Of a DNA stretch of 36,924 bases, positions 1 to 7,945 are shown one piece after another (position 1 is the first letter of the stretch; each line of letters begins with the position of its first letter). The translations under genes and the position numbers were made by a program. The DNA is from Spirochaetaceae bacterium (lineage in GTDB: Bacteria; Spirochaetota; Spirochaetia; Treponematales; Rectinemataceae), in NCBI GenBank assembly GCA_021372425.1, contig JAJFUL010000230.1:1-36924 (forward strand), read 5' to 3'. The notes beneath the pieces are model-generated. The model searched no databases, was not told the DNA's origin, and saw only the letters and a list, made by a program, of their open reading frames with translations.

Positions 1-1944
1 CAGTATATCGTCGACAAGAAGCTCAAGTTCTATGTCATCGACGCTGTGAGCATCGCCGAGAAATCGGGCATGGGCAGCAGGATCAACACGATCATGCAGA
101 CCGCCTTCTTCAAGATTTCCGGTGTCCTTCCACGCGACGAGGCCATTGCTTACATCAAGAAGTACACCGAGAAGACTTACCACAGGAAAGGCGCGGACGT
201 CGTCCAGAAGAACATCGCGGCCATCGATATGGCGCTTGACGCCACGCACGAAGTCCTGGTCGGCAAAGCCGACTCGAAGAAGCACATGCTGCCGGCCGTC
301 CCCGGAACCGCTCCGAAGTTCGTAAAGGAGACCCTGGGCGAGATGATCGCCATGCGCGGAAGCGCGCTCCCTGTGTCCAAGCTGCCAGAAGACGGCACTT
401 TCCCAACGGGAACCACCAAGTACGAAAAGCGCAACATCGCCGAGAAGATCCCCGTCTGGAACCCCGAGATTTGCATCCAGTGCGGCAACTGCACCATGGT
501 CTGCCCGCACGCCGTCATCCGTCTCAAGGCCTATGAGCCCTCCTGCCTCGTTGGGGCCCCGGCCACCTTCAAGAGCACGGACGCGAAGGGCAAGGAATTC
601 GCCGGTCTCAAGGCTACCCTTCAGGTCGCCCCGGAAGACTGCACAGGCTGCGGTGCCTGCGTGAACATCTGCCCCGTCAACGACAAAGTGAACGCCGGCC
701 GCAAGGCGATCAACCTCGAGCACCAGGCTCCACTGCGAGAATCCGAAGCTGCCAACTGGGACTTCTTCATGGGCATCCCCGACACGCCAGCCAAGTACCT
801 TAACCTGGCATTCCCGAAGGGCATCGCCATGAAGCGGCCGCTCTTTGAGTTCTCCGGCGCCTGCGCAGGGTGCGGCGAAACCCCCTACCTCAAGCTGATG
901 TCCCAGCTCTTCGGCGACAGAGCGCTCTGCGCCAACGCCACGGGCTGCTCCTCCATCTATGGCGGCAACCTGCCGACCACTCCCTACACGACGCGCCCCG
1001 ACGGCCGCGGCCCGGCGTGGTCCAACAGTCTCTTCGAGGACGCCGCCGAATTCGGAATGGGAATGCGCCTGACTTCCGACAAGCAGGCCGAGTATGCCCG
1101 CGAGCTTCTCGTCGCAGCAAAAGGCAATGGCGTCGATGTCGCCCTCGCTGACCGCATCCTGACCAATCCCCTGGCTTCCGATGACGACATCGAAGTCCAG
1201 CGCGCATCCGTGGCCGAGTTGAAGAAATCGATCGCTCCGGCCAAGGCCGAGTGGGCAAAAGAACTGACCAATGTGGCCGACTTCCTCATCAAGAAATCGG
1301 TGTGGATCATCGGCGGTGATGGTTGGGCCTATGATATCGGCTTCGGCGGCCTCGACCATGTCGTGGCTTCCGGGAAGAATGTCAATATCCTCGTGCTCGA
1401 CACCGAAGTGTATTCCAATACGGGCGGTCAGGCGTCCAAGGCAACACCAGTCGGCGCCATCGCCAAGTTCGCGACCGCCGGCAAGGAGACCATGAAGAAG
1501 GACCTGGGCATGATCGCGATGAGCTATGGCTACGTCTATGTCGCCCAGATCTCCATGGGAGCCAACATGAGCCAGGTGATCAAGGCCTTCAGGGAAGCCG
1601 AGAGTTACAATGGTCCGTCGATCATCATCGCCTACTCGCACTGCATCAATCAGGGCATCGACATGCAGAAGGGCATGAACCAACAGAAAGCCGCCGTAGA
1701 ATGCGGAGTCTGGCCACTCTATCGCTATGATCCGCGCCTCAAGGCCGAGGGCAGGAATCCATTCCAGCTCGACTCCAAGGAGCCGGATTTCTCCAAGCTG
1801 GAAAGCTACATGTACGCCGAAGTGCGGTTCAAATCCCTGCGCGAAGCGAACCCCGAGCGCGCTGCCGAGCTGCTCGCCAAGCAGCGTGGGCTTATCGAAC
1901 GTCGTTACAAGGAATATCGCTACATCGCGGACAGGCCATTCTGA
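1..1944 (+). CDS. nifJ: Pyruvate:ferredoxin (flavodoxin) oxidoreductase, C-terminal part
   Basis: This enzyme decarboxylates pyruvate oxidatively to acetyl-CoA and CO2 and passes electrons to ferredoxin or flavodoxin in the cytoplasm. The reading frame is open from base 1, so the 5' half lies outside the window. The 647 residues present are a little over half of a typical ~1170-residue single-chain PFOR. A ferredoxin-like domain has two 4Fe-4S motifs (C158, C161, C164, C168 and C214, C217, C220, C224 of the fragment). The thiamine-diphosphate domain follows, with CAGCGE (C288, C291) for the proximal cluster, GGDGWAYDIG (438-447) and the SNTGGQASKATP stretch. The GTG at 46 is internal, not a start. 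The gene ends at TGA 1942 and a terminator follows at once. Family assignment is secure; the choice of ferredoxin or flavodoxin as partner cannot be read from the sequence. Confidence 0.96.
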   Translation, partial: QYIVDKKLKFYVIDAVSIAEKSGMGSRINTIMQTAFFKISGVLPRDEAIAYIKKYTEKTYHRKGADVVQKNIAAIDMALDATHEVLVGKADSKKHMLPAVPGTAPKFVKETLGEMIAMRGSALPVSKLPEDGTFPTGTTKYEKRNIAEKIPVWNPEICIQCGNCTMVCPHAVIRLKAYEPSCLVGAPATFKSTDAKGKEFAGLKATLQVAPEDCTGCGACVNICPVNDKVNAGRKAINLEHQAPLRESEAANWDFFMGIPDTPAKYLNLAFPKGIAMKRPLFEFSGACAGCGETPYLKLMSQLFGDRALCANATGCSSIYGGNLPTTPYTTRPDGRGPAWSNSLFEDAAEFGMGMRLTSDKQAEYARELLVAAKGNGVDVALADRILTNPLASDDDIEVQRASVAELKKSIAPAKAEWAKELTNVADFLIKKSVWIIGGDGWAYDIGFGGLDHVVASGKNVNILVLDTEVYSNTGGQASKATPVGAIAKFATAGKETMKKDLGMIAMSYGYVYVAQISMGANMSQVIKAFREAESYNGPSIIIAYSHCINQGIDMQKGMNQQKAAVECGVWPLYRYDPRLKAEGRNPFQLDSKEPDFSKLESYMYAEVRFKSLREANPERAAELLAKQRGLIERRYKEYRYIADRPF

Positions 1945-1966
1945 AAAAGCATAAACGCTGAAGTTT

Positions 1967-1996
1967 GCAGCGCTCCGCACGGGGCGCTGCTTTTTT
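1967..1996 (+). terminator. Rho-independent terminator after PFOR
   Basis: GCAGCGCTCC (1967-1976) pairs with GGGGCGCTGC (1981-1990), with one G-U pair, around a GCAC tetraloop. Six T follow directly. It sits 22 bases after the PFOR stop codon. Confidence 0.93.
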
Positions 1997-2004
1997 ATAA
2001 GGGA

Positions 2005-2033
2005 TTGACCTCCGGGACAGGCTCCTGTATCGT
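2005..2033 (+). promoter_or_regulatory. Probable sigma-70 promoter of the vanZ-like gene
   Basis: TTGACC (2005-2010) and TATCGT (2028-2033) are separated by exactly 17 bases. Transcription would start near 2040, leaving only about six bases before the ATG at 2046. No Shine-Dalgarno is visible there. Both boxes are partial matches to consensus, and there is no experimental support. Confidence 0.5.
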
Positions 2034-2045
2034 AGTTGCCGACAT

Positions 2046-2411
2046 ATGAAAAAAGTAAGGGACTACAAGTTCACGATTCTCTGCGCATGCCTGATACTGG
2101 TGGCATTGCTGCTGCCAAGCTCGACATTCAGGAAGGTCCCATCCTTTTTCGGACTGGACAAGATCGCCCACCTCGTCCTGTTTTTCCTTTTTGCCCTCGC
2201 CTATATGCTTGAATATGAAAAGGTGCACGGCAGGTTCCCGCAAATTTTCCTCACGCTGGCCCTCGTGCTCAGCTTTGTTATCGGGAGCGAGATGCTCCAG
2301 CTGCTGACCCCCAGCAGGCACTTTGAACTGCTTGACATGGCTTTCGACACTCTTGGTGCCGGTATCGCCTTCGCAGTCAGTCGCATTGTCCGGAAGCAGG
2401 GGAAAAGGTAA
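2046..2411 (+). CDS. VanZ-like small membrane protein
   Basis: A 121-residue integral membrane protein of the VanZ-like family. Four hydrophobic segments are visible (about residues 9-28, 39-58, 68-88 and 100-116). The family pattern is a conserved DKIAH at the start of helix 2 (D38, H42), a GSEMLQ at the end of helix 3 (E82), then R91 and LLDMAFDTLGA (D97, D101). VanZ itself raises teicoplanin resistance, but most family members have no known role, so none is assigned. The gene is monocistronic, with a terminator on each side and its own likely promoter. There is no ribosome-binding site in front of ATG 2046, so translation may be nearly leaderless. Confidence 0.85.
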   Translation: MKKVRDYKFTILCACLILVALLLPSSTFRKVPSFFGLDKIAHLVLFFLFALAYMLEYEKVHGRFPQIFLTLALVLSFVIGSEMLQLLTPSRHFELLDMAFDTLGAGIAFAVSRIVRKQGKR

Positions 2412-2441
2412 AATCGATTGAGGTGGATGTCAGATATGACG

Positions 2442-2475
2442 AGGGCGATCCCTGCAAGGATCGCCCTTCTTTTTT
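2442..2475 (+). terminator. Rho-independent terminator after the vanZ-like gene
   Basis: AGGGCGATCC (2442-2451) pairs perfectly with GGATCGCCCT (2458-2467) around a six-base loop. A TCTTTTTT tail follows. Confidence 0.93.
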
Positions 2476-2601
2476 GTGTTCATTCTTTTGTTATATTTTT
2501 GTAACTATTTTGATTGCACGATGAAAAAAATCTTCCCACCTGCAGATTCAATACTCCCAGCTTTCGGCCAAATTAACAAGCAAATAACACTCTCAGGCTT
2601 G

Positions 2602-2638
2602 TAGACAATTGTCTAATATTTGAATTTTTATATACAAT
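2602..2638 (+). promoter_or_regulatory. Perfect 14-bp palindrome overlapping a possible promoter
   Basis: TAGACAATTGTCTA (2602-2615) is a perfect palindrome. Its right half contains TTGTCT (2609-2614), which with TACAAT (2633-2638) forms a plausible -35/-10 pair at 18-base spacing. A protein bound to the palindrome would block this promoter. The possible transcript would lead into the LuxR-type gene, about 165 bases downstream. The rest of the 2476-2802 gap is A/T-rich on its left side and shows no ORF or RNA gene that I recognise. TTGACA at 2749 lacks a good -10 partner. The same palindrome recurs at 8756. Confidence 0.5.
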
Positions 2639-2802
2639 AGCCGTTGCCACAGTGAATTGCCGGGAATACAGGCCGACCTCCTCAACCCGCAAATTTCTAT
2701 TTTCCTTTCACGCCACAGAATTCCATGATATAACAAAAGGTAGATGATTTGACAGGTCTATCTGCTGACAATACACAAGTTTTTCTGTCATGAGGTTGTG
2801 TG

Positions 2803-3555
2803 ATGACATTTGTGGAAATGGAAGGTGACAATTCGACGCCTTTCAAGAAAACCGGTTTAGTTGCGGCTTTGTTTCTAGGCTTCGTTCTCATTCTTGCAGG
2901 CGCGACCTCATTAGAGGATAAAAACACAAATTCGACACTCAAGGTAGAGCCGCTTGTTCCCACTATAGTCGGCTGCGCCTGTTCGCTGCTATTTCTCCTC
3001 AGCACGCTGAAACCGCGGCTCTACTGGCTTCAGCCAATCCTGATGATGGCTCTGGTCCCCGTTCCAATGTTTTTCAATATTTCTTCGATGTTCAGCCTCT
3101 GCTGTTTTCTCTCTGCGATGATTCTGCTGGATGCACTCGCCTTCTTCCGCAACAGGGCAGTCTTCAAGGTTGTCATTCTGGTCTGCTACTATTGCGTTTG
3201 TGAAATCATAATCGGCCTCATCTCAAATTCCAATCCAGGCAGGCTCATCCTGTCCATCGTCTCTGTCATCACCATGGTTACCTCTCTTTATGGCTTCATG
3301 AAGGAAACCCGTCCACTTATCTATCAGAAAGCCTCGAAGCCAAGCCTGTCCCTGAAGAAGCTAGGGGTGACCAAGACGGAAGGCGAATACCTGCGGGCCT
3401 TGATGAAAGGCGTATCGATCAAGGAGATCGCGATCGATTCCGGCGTAAAGGAATCGACGGTCAGGAATACTCTGGCCCGGGTCTACAGGAAATTCGATGT
3501 GCATGACAAAGCCATGCTCCTGGCAAAATGCGAAAAATTCGCGATTGAAGAATAA
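2803..3555 (+). CDS. Membrane-anchored LuxR-type transcriptional regulator
   Basis: A 250-residue protein joining a multi-pass membrane part to a LuxR/GerE-type DNA-binding domain. About six hydrophobic segments cover residues 18-167. The C-terminal region (about 188-245) has the typical LuxR helix-turn-helix, with KEIAIDSGVKESTVRN around 207-222 and the trailing VYRKFDV. There is no receiver domain and no known ligand-binding domain, so the membrane part is the presumed sensor. I chose ATG 2803 because GAGG at 2792-2795 is well spaced; the in-frame GTG at 2800 is less likely. It stands alone between a terminated upstream gene and mazG. The DNA target and signal are unknown. A self-regulatory role at the palindrome 2602-2615 is possible but is only inference. 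Confidence 0.83.
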   Translation: MTFVEMEGDNSTPFKKTGLVAALFLGFVLILAGATSLEDKNTNSTLKVEPLVPTIVGCACSLLFLLSTLKPRLYWLQPILMMALVPVPMFFNISSMFSLCCFLSAMILLDALAFFRNRAVFKVVILVCYYCVCEIIIGLISNSNPGRLILSIVSVITMVTSLYGFMKETRPLIYQKASKPSLSLKKLGVTKTEGEYLRALMKGVSIKEIAIDSGVKESTVRNTLARVYRKFDVHDKAMLLAKCEKFAIEE

Positions 3556-3667
3556 ATGCAAGGCGGCGGCTGTCCGTGGCCTCTTGCCAGGTACCGGCCG
3601 CACTGCTGACCGCCCCCGCCCTTGTATCTTTTCCCGTATTTCTTTATCGTAGCGATACGAGCAAATC

Positions 3668-4522
3668 ATGAAAAACCCAGATGAAACACTGAAGGAACTA
3701 GCAGGCAAAAGCGCCGATGGAATCTTGCCCGAAGCCGAATCGGCTTCGGAGGGGTTCACGAAGCTCTATGCAATTGTGGCACGATTGAGAGCCGAGGATG
3801 GCTGCCCCTGGGACAGAGAGCAGAGCCCTTCCTCGATCCGGAACAATATCATTGAAGAAGCGTACGAACTTGTGGATGCGATCACCGAAAAGGATCCCGA
3901 CCATGTCAAGGAGGAGATTGGTGACCTCCTCATGCTTGGCACGATGACGATGTACATGTACGAACAGAATTCGTCATTCTCGGCTGCCGATGTCTTCAAC
4001 GAAGCCGTCGACAAGCTGGTTCGCCGTCATCCCCATGTTTTTGGAGACTCGGATGTCGCCACGCCTGAACAGGTCGTCCTCCAGTGGAATGAAATAAAGG
4101 AGGGGAAGGAAGGCCGTCGTAAAAAGGATTCGATCCTGGACGATGTGCCCAAGCACCTTCCTCCCCTGGAGAAAGCCTACAAGCTGCAAAAGAAAGCAGC
4201 AAAGGCCGGATTCGACTGGCCCGACAGCAAGGGAGTCTGGGATAAAGTCGACGAGGAGATCGGGGAAGTACAGGAAGCCTGCGAAAAGGATACCCGCGAG
4301 CGACTGGAAGAAGAGATGGGAGACCTGCTTTTCACGGTGGTCAATCTGTCCAGATACCATGGCATTGATCCCTCGCTCGCGCTTCAGCAGGCCAACGAAA
4401 AATTCTCGAATCGCTTTCATTATGTGGAGAAGCAGTTGAAGCAGGAAGGTTTGGTTCCCGATTCAGCCCATGTCGACAGGATGGAAATGCTCTGGAATAA
4501 AGCAAAGCAAGGAAATTCCTGA
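3668..4522 (+). CDS. mazG: Nucleoside triphosphate pyrophosphohydrolase MazG
   Basis: MazG hydrolyses nucleoside triphosphates to monophosphates and pyrophosphate. It is usually seen as a house-cleaning or stress-response enzyme. At 284 residues it has the two-domain form. The N-terminal MazG domain carries the metal-binding pattern EEAYELVDAI followed by EEIGDLLM (E63, E64, E67 with E83 and D86). The second domain has VDEEIGEVQEA and EEEMGDLLFTVV. The linker DSILDDVPKHLPPLEKAYKL is typical of the family. About 28 poorly conserved residues precede the first domain, so a later start is possible, although no later ATG has a better ribosome site. Bases 3645-3660 form a small TCGTA/TACGA inverted repeat just upstream, of unknown meaning. 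Confidence 0.94.
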   Translation: MKNPDETLKELAGKSADGILPEAESASEGFTKLYAIVARLRAEDGCPWDREQSPSSIRNNIIEEAYELVDAITEKDPDHVKEEIGDLLMLGTMTMYMYEQNSSFSAADVFNEAVDKLVRRHPHVFGDSDVATPEQVVLQWNEIKEGKEGRRKKDSILDDVPKHLPPLEKAYKLQKKAAKAGFDWPDSKGVWDKVDEEIGEVQEACEKDTRERLEEEMGDLLFTVVNLSRYHGIDPSLALQQANEKFSNRFHYVEKQLKQEGLVPDSAHVDRMEMLWNKAKQGNS

Positions 4523-4566
4523 TAGAAGAAATAGTCTGTCGAATTCCTATACCGCAAAAAGCATAG

Positions 4567-4572
4567 TATACT
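4567..4572 (+). promoter_or_regulatory. -10 box suggesting a leaderless MFS-HEAT transcript
   Basis: TATACT ends seven bases before the A of ATG 4579, so transcription would begin at or next to the start codon. No Shine-Dalgarno is present. The -35 region at 17-base spacing (TTCCTA) is weak. Confidence 0.4.
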
Positions 4573-4578
4573 GCGCCT

Positions 4579-6810
4579 ATGGCTGCACCGCTTTCCCCGG
4601 GCAGGCTTCAGAAAGCCCGGAATGATTTTTACATCTTCAATTTTCTCAATTCTTCATCTTTCGTCCTGATATCTGGGTCTTTCATCACGCTTTTTGCGCT
4701 TCGCCTCGGTGCTTCCAATGCCATAGTCGGCCTGCTCAATGCAATCGCCTATCTGACCTATTTCCTCATGCCGGTCGGCAAAAAGTTGACCAGGAAAAAA
4801 CCCATTGTCTGGGTCTTCGGATGGGCCTGGGTCGGAAGATACACGGCCCTCCTGCCTATCGTCCTGGCGCCGGCACTCGCCATGCGCGGCCATCAGGGAG
4901 CCGCGATCGGCCTTCTCCTGGCCGGCAGCGCGGGGTTCGCGATTTTCAGGGGAATAGCCCTCATAGGCAACAATCCTGTCGTGGATTACCTGGGTTCGGG
5001 AGGCGGGGAAAAACCGCGATCCGACCGGGGCGCCTTTATGATCACCGTATCGGTCATCACCTCTTTCGCGAGTATGGTGACCGGGCTTATTCTGGCACTC
5101 GTCCTTGGCGAGCAGGCGACTCCATGGACCTATGCCATAGGGATAGGGGTAGGCATTGCCATTGGCTATGTGGGGTGCATTTTCCTGCTCCGGACGCCGG
5201 AACCTGCGGATTATGCGCCCGACAAGTCGGCTTCCCTGATGAAGACAACAAAGGAAGCCCTCAAGGATACAGCTTTCCGGCGCTTCATAATCATCTTCCT
5301 GCTCGTTTCATTCGCCTCAGGCATGGGGCGGTCCTTCCTCCCTGTCTACGCAAAGGAAGCTTTCAGACAGGGCGATGACGCCGTCATGGTGTATTCGCTT
5401 TTCGCAAGCCTTGGCTCGATTGCCATGGGTCTTCTGATAAGACTTCTGGTCGACAGGCTAGGCTCCAAGCCGCTGCTTGTCATTTTCAGCAGCATAGGCC
5501 TGCTGAGTTTCGTGCTCATTGCCTTCCTGCCCGCCAATTCGCAGATTTTTGCTTCCAGTGTCGTGACCGCAGTTTTCCTCTGCTTCATACATTTTCTGTC
5601 GTCCTTTGGGTTCGCAGGCGAAGAAAATACAGCCCAAACCTACTATTTCTCGCTTGTCCCCAAGAGCAAGACACTCGACTTGTCAGTCGTCTATTATTTC
5701 GCCTACGGATTGGGGGGAGCCATAGGGTCGGGCTCAAGCGGTATGCTGCTTGATTTCTTCCAAACCCTGGGATTGAGCACGATAAATTCCTATCGGTTGC
5801 TCTATGCAATAATCTGCGCTGCGCTTGTAATTGCCATTTTCATGATGCGGAGCCTGAAACGCCTTGGCTCCGCAAGCATTTCCCAATCCCTCGAGGTCAT
5901 GTTTTCTGTAAGGGATCTCAAGGCCTTCGACCTTCTCGCCCGGCTTGACCGGAGTTCGAATCCAAAAGAGGAAATCAGGCTCATACAGGAATTGGGCCGA
6001 TCCAGATCCAGCCACACACAGGACGAACTTTTAACTTATCTCAACTCGCCACGATTTGAGGTGAGGATGGAAGCCCTGATCGCGCTGGAAGCGACGCCTC
6101 GTCTGTCGGCCAAGGCCACCAAACCACTGATGAGGGAAGTCGAAAGCCATGTTTTTTCCACTGCCTATGTCGCTGCGAGGATTCTGGGGAGGCATGGCAA
6201 GACCGAAGCTATCCCTGTCCTGCGCAAGGCGCTGGAAGTTGAAGATTACATGCTGCAGGGCGCCGCGATCATGGCGCTGGCACGGATGGGGGATGTCGAT
6301 TCCATCCCGTTGATCGAGTCGATCCTCATGCGAAGCCCCAACCCAAGGGTGAGGATCTCGGCGACATCCGCGCTGGAGATAATGGACTCGAAATCATCGT
6401 TGCCGGTGCTTGTTTCCTGCCTGCGCTACGATGATCCTCCGGCCTTTGTTTCGGACGAGATCGTGCTGGCGATGGCGAGCATCATCGGCATAATAACCGA
6501 TTTTTACCCGCTTTATTGCTCGTTCATCGAAGACCAGGAGCAGGGCATTGCATTGCTGGAATCGACGGCGAACGATGTCATTGCAGATGAAAAGACGAGG
6601 ATCGACTGGATTGGAGGAGTCAAGGACCTGTTCTCCACCCATCCGTCCAAGGAAAATCTGATTGCCTCATTCATAATCCGGACAGGGATGAACCCTCAAG
6701 CGGAAATTGTCCTGGCGGAAGCGCTCATGGACCCGCAGCTCTGTTACAGGGGCTTGAGGTATCTCGCTGCAAGCTATCCACTGTTTGTCGGTCCCGGCCG
6801 CGCACACTGA
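4579..6810 (+). CDS. Major facilitator superfamily transporter with C-terminal HEAT-like repeats
   Basis: A 743-residue protein. The first ~420 residues hold about twelve hydrophobic segments in an MFS layout, with short basic cytoplasmic loops such as GKKLTRKKP after helix 2 and a long central loop. From about residue 435 the chain becomes soluble and helical, with repeats of HEAT/PBS-lyase type. Examples are RFEVRMEALIALEATPR, DYMLQGAAIMALARMGD and PNPRVRISATSALEIM, each about 30-35 residues apart. A plain MFS protein is near 400 residues, so this is a true fusion with no frameshift between the parts. The repeats are presumably a cytoplasmic docking platform. The substrate cannot be told. 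It faces the convergent yhbY gene, and no T-tailed terminator is visible between them. Confidence 0.85.
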   Translation: MAAPLSPGRLQKARNDFYIFNFLNSSSFVLISGSFITLFALRLGASNAIVGLLNAIAYLTYFLMPVGKKLTRKKPIVWVFGWAWVGRYTALLPIVLAPALAMRGHQGAAIGLLLAGSAGFAIFRGIALIGNNPVVDYLGSGGGEKPRSDRGAFMITVSVITSFASMVTGLILALVLGEQATPWTYAIGIGVGIAIGYVGCIFLLRTPEPADYAPDKSASLMKTTKEALKDTAFRRFIIIFLLVSFASGMGRSFLPVYAKEAFRQGDDAVMVYSLFASLGSIAMGLLIRLLVDRLGSKPLLVIFSSIGLLSFVLIAFLPANSQIFASSVVTAVFLCFIHFLSSFGFAGEENTAQTYYFSLVPKSKTLDLSVVYYFAYGLGGAIGSGSSGMLLDFFQTLGLSTINSYRLLYAIICAALVIAIFMMRSLKRLGSASISQSLEVMFSVRDLKAFDLLARLDRSSNPKEEIRLIQELGRSRSSHTQDELLTYLNSPRFEVRMEALIALEATPRLSAKATKPLMREVESHVFSTAYVAARILGRHGKTEAIPVLRKALEVEDYMLQGAAIMALARMGDVDSIPLIESILMRSPNPRVRISATSALEIMDSKSSLPVLVSCLRYDDPPAFVSDEIVLAMASIIGIITDFYPLYCSFIEDQEQGIALLESTANDVIADEKTRIDWIGGVKDLFSTHPSKENLIASFIIRTGMNPQAEIVLAEALMDPQLCYRGLRYLAASYPLFVGPGRAH

Positions 6811-6873
6811 CTGAAAGCGAGGGGGCAGTCCCTCATTGATCAACGCGGCGATGTAATTGATGGCATAATTGGC

Positions 6874-7167
6874 CTACAGGAATTCCGGATGCCGTTTTTC
6901 GGGATCAGGGTTCTGGCGGAAGAAAATCGCCGTGTTGCCGATGATGCGGACAAGCTCGCTCCCCGTGGCGGCTGCCAGGTCGGAAGCTATGGTTTTTCTG
7001 TCGTCCTTGAAGTCCACAAATCTCAGCTTGACCAGTTCATGCCGGTTCAGCAGCAGCTCCAGCTGTGCAGACAAAGCCTCAGTAGGCCCATTCTTGCCGA
7101 TTTGCATGAGAGCAGGGAGTTGGGCAGCCTCTGCCGACAGGAAACTTCTTCTTTTGGAGGTAAGCAT
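6874..7167 (-). CDS. yhbY: YhbY/CRS1-type RNA-binding protein (ribosome assembly)
   Basis: A 97-residue CRM-domain protein of the YhbY family. These proteins bind pre-50S ribosomal particles and RNA. The match rests on the N-terminal LTSKRRSFLSAEAAQLPALMQIGKNG, split here as LTSKRRSFLSAEA with MQIGKNGPTEAL, plus ELVKLRF, the ASDLAAATGSELVRIIGNT block and the closing IFFRQNPDP. The GxxG-like loop of the family is the MQIGKNG segment. It lies 16 bases downstream of the YggT-like gene with its own AGGGGAGA ribosome site, so the two are cotranscribed. No terminator with a T-run is visible at its 3' end. Confidence 0.92.
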   Translation of the reverse strand: MLTSKRRSFLSAEAAQLPALMQIGKNGPTEALSAQLELLLNRHELVKLRFVDFKDDRKTIASDLAAATGSELVRIIGNTAIFFRQNPDPEKRHPEFL

Positions 7168-7183
7168 TGTTCTCTCCCCTGTT

Positions 7184-7777
7184 TCAGAATGGAAGCGATA
7201 GGAGCAGGGATGACAGCAGCCTGATCAGCGCCCCGCCGGCCGCGCGCAGGAGGATCAGCACGATGACGCCCGTTATGAGGCCTTGCGTGTAGCTGATTGC
7301 CTTGTGTCTGTAAATGTTGCGGTTGATCCTGTAAAGGATCGGATTGAGGATGGCATCCAGGATGTTCCAAAAAGGATTTAGGTTTCCAAGGTGCAAAGCA
7401 TTGCCGATGAGTCTGATTATTGCGCAGACGGCATAGAATGAAAGCATGAAAGCCACCGCAGACCATGCAGCTTGCAGCAAAAGGCTGAAAAGGAAACCGA
7501 TCGTGATTTGCCCTGTGCTCGCAAGAGTCGAAAATGCGTTGCTGGCCACCGAAAGGACAGTGAGCGCCGCAATGGGGCTGAAGTCGACGCGATCAGTATG
7601 AAACATCGAGATGCGGGAAAAAAGCCCCAGATAGGGATCGGTGGCGCGGGCGAGCCACTGGCCGCCTTTGCCTCTTCTCGTAGTGGGCATCCATGTCATA
7701 AAAACCCTGATCGCACAAAGAAGGCTGTAGACTGATGTCGCAACGCTCAGGATTCTTGCAATGATAGTGAGGGCCAT
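7184..7777 (-). CDS. YggT family membrane protein
   Basis: A 197-residue integral membrane protein with two YggT-type units. Each unit has a helix pair and a motif resembling W-x-x-x-x-P-x-L-x-x-x-R. The first has WLARATDPYLGLFSRI and the second NPFWNILDAILNPILYRINR. Hydrophobic segments occur near residues 3-25, 60-85, 90-125 and 165-195. YggT proteins are linked loosely to division, osmotic stress and membrane organisation, and the function here is unknown. A GGAGG site precedes ATG 7777. The gene diverges from the DUF72 gene and is followed closely by yhbY. Confidence 0.85.
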   Translation of the reverse strand: MALTIIARILSVATSVYSLLCAIRVFMTWMPTTRRGKGGQWLARATDPYLGLFSRISMFHTDRVDFSPIAALTVLSVASNAFSTLASTGQITIGFLFSLLLQAAWSAVAFMLSFYAVCAIIRLIGNALHLGNLNPFWNILDAILNPILYRINRNIYRHKAISYTQGLITGVIVLILLRAAGGALIRLLSSLLLSLPF

Positions 7778-7841
7778 CGGTCAGGCCTCCATTTTGATCA
7801 GGATATTTACTGCAGCGGAAGCGTACAATAGAATAAATAAC

Positions 7842-7854
7842 ACTGCTTTGCAGT
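7842..7854. repeat. Small inverted repeat between divergent genes
   Basis: ACTGC (7842-7846), TTT, GCAGT (7850-7854) lies midway in the 168-base gap between the divergent YggT-like and DUF72 genes. It could be an operator or chance. The flanks are A/T-rich and TATAAG at 7924-7929 is a possible -10 for the plus-strand gene. Confidence 0.25.
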
Positions 7855-7945
7855 ACAGTAGTAAGATATCCTTTCTTCCCGGCTTGGGCAACTATTGGAC
7901 TGGATTTGCATCCATGATGGAATTATAAGCCGAAAACGGGGGAAT

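Noticed and set aside
1-45. PFOR starting at GTG 46
   Set aside because: The frame is open upstream to base 1 and the conserved protein continues there, so the gene is simply cut by the window edge.
2749-2776. TTGACA before the LuxR-type gene as a promoter
   Set aside because: The -35 is perfect, but no acceptable -10 box lies at 15-19 bases.
6819-6834. GAGGG/CCCTC hairpin after the MFS-HEAT gene as a terminator
   Set aside because: It has only five pairs and no T-run on either strand.
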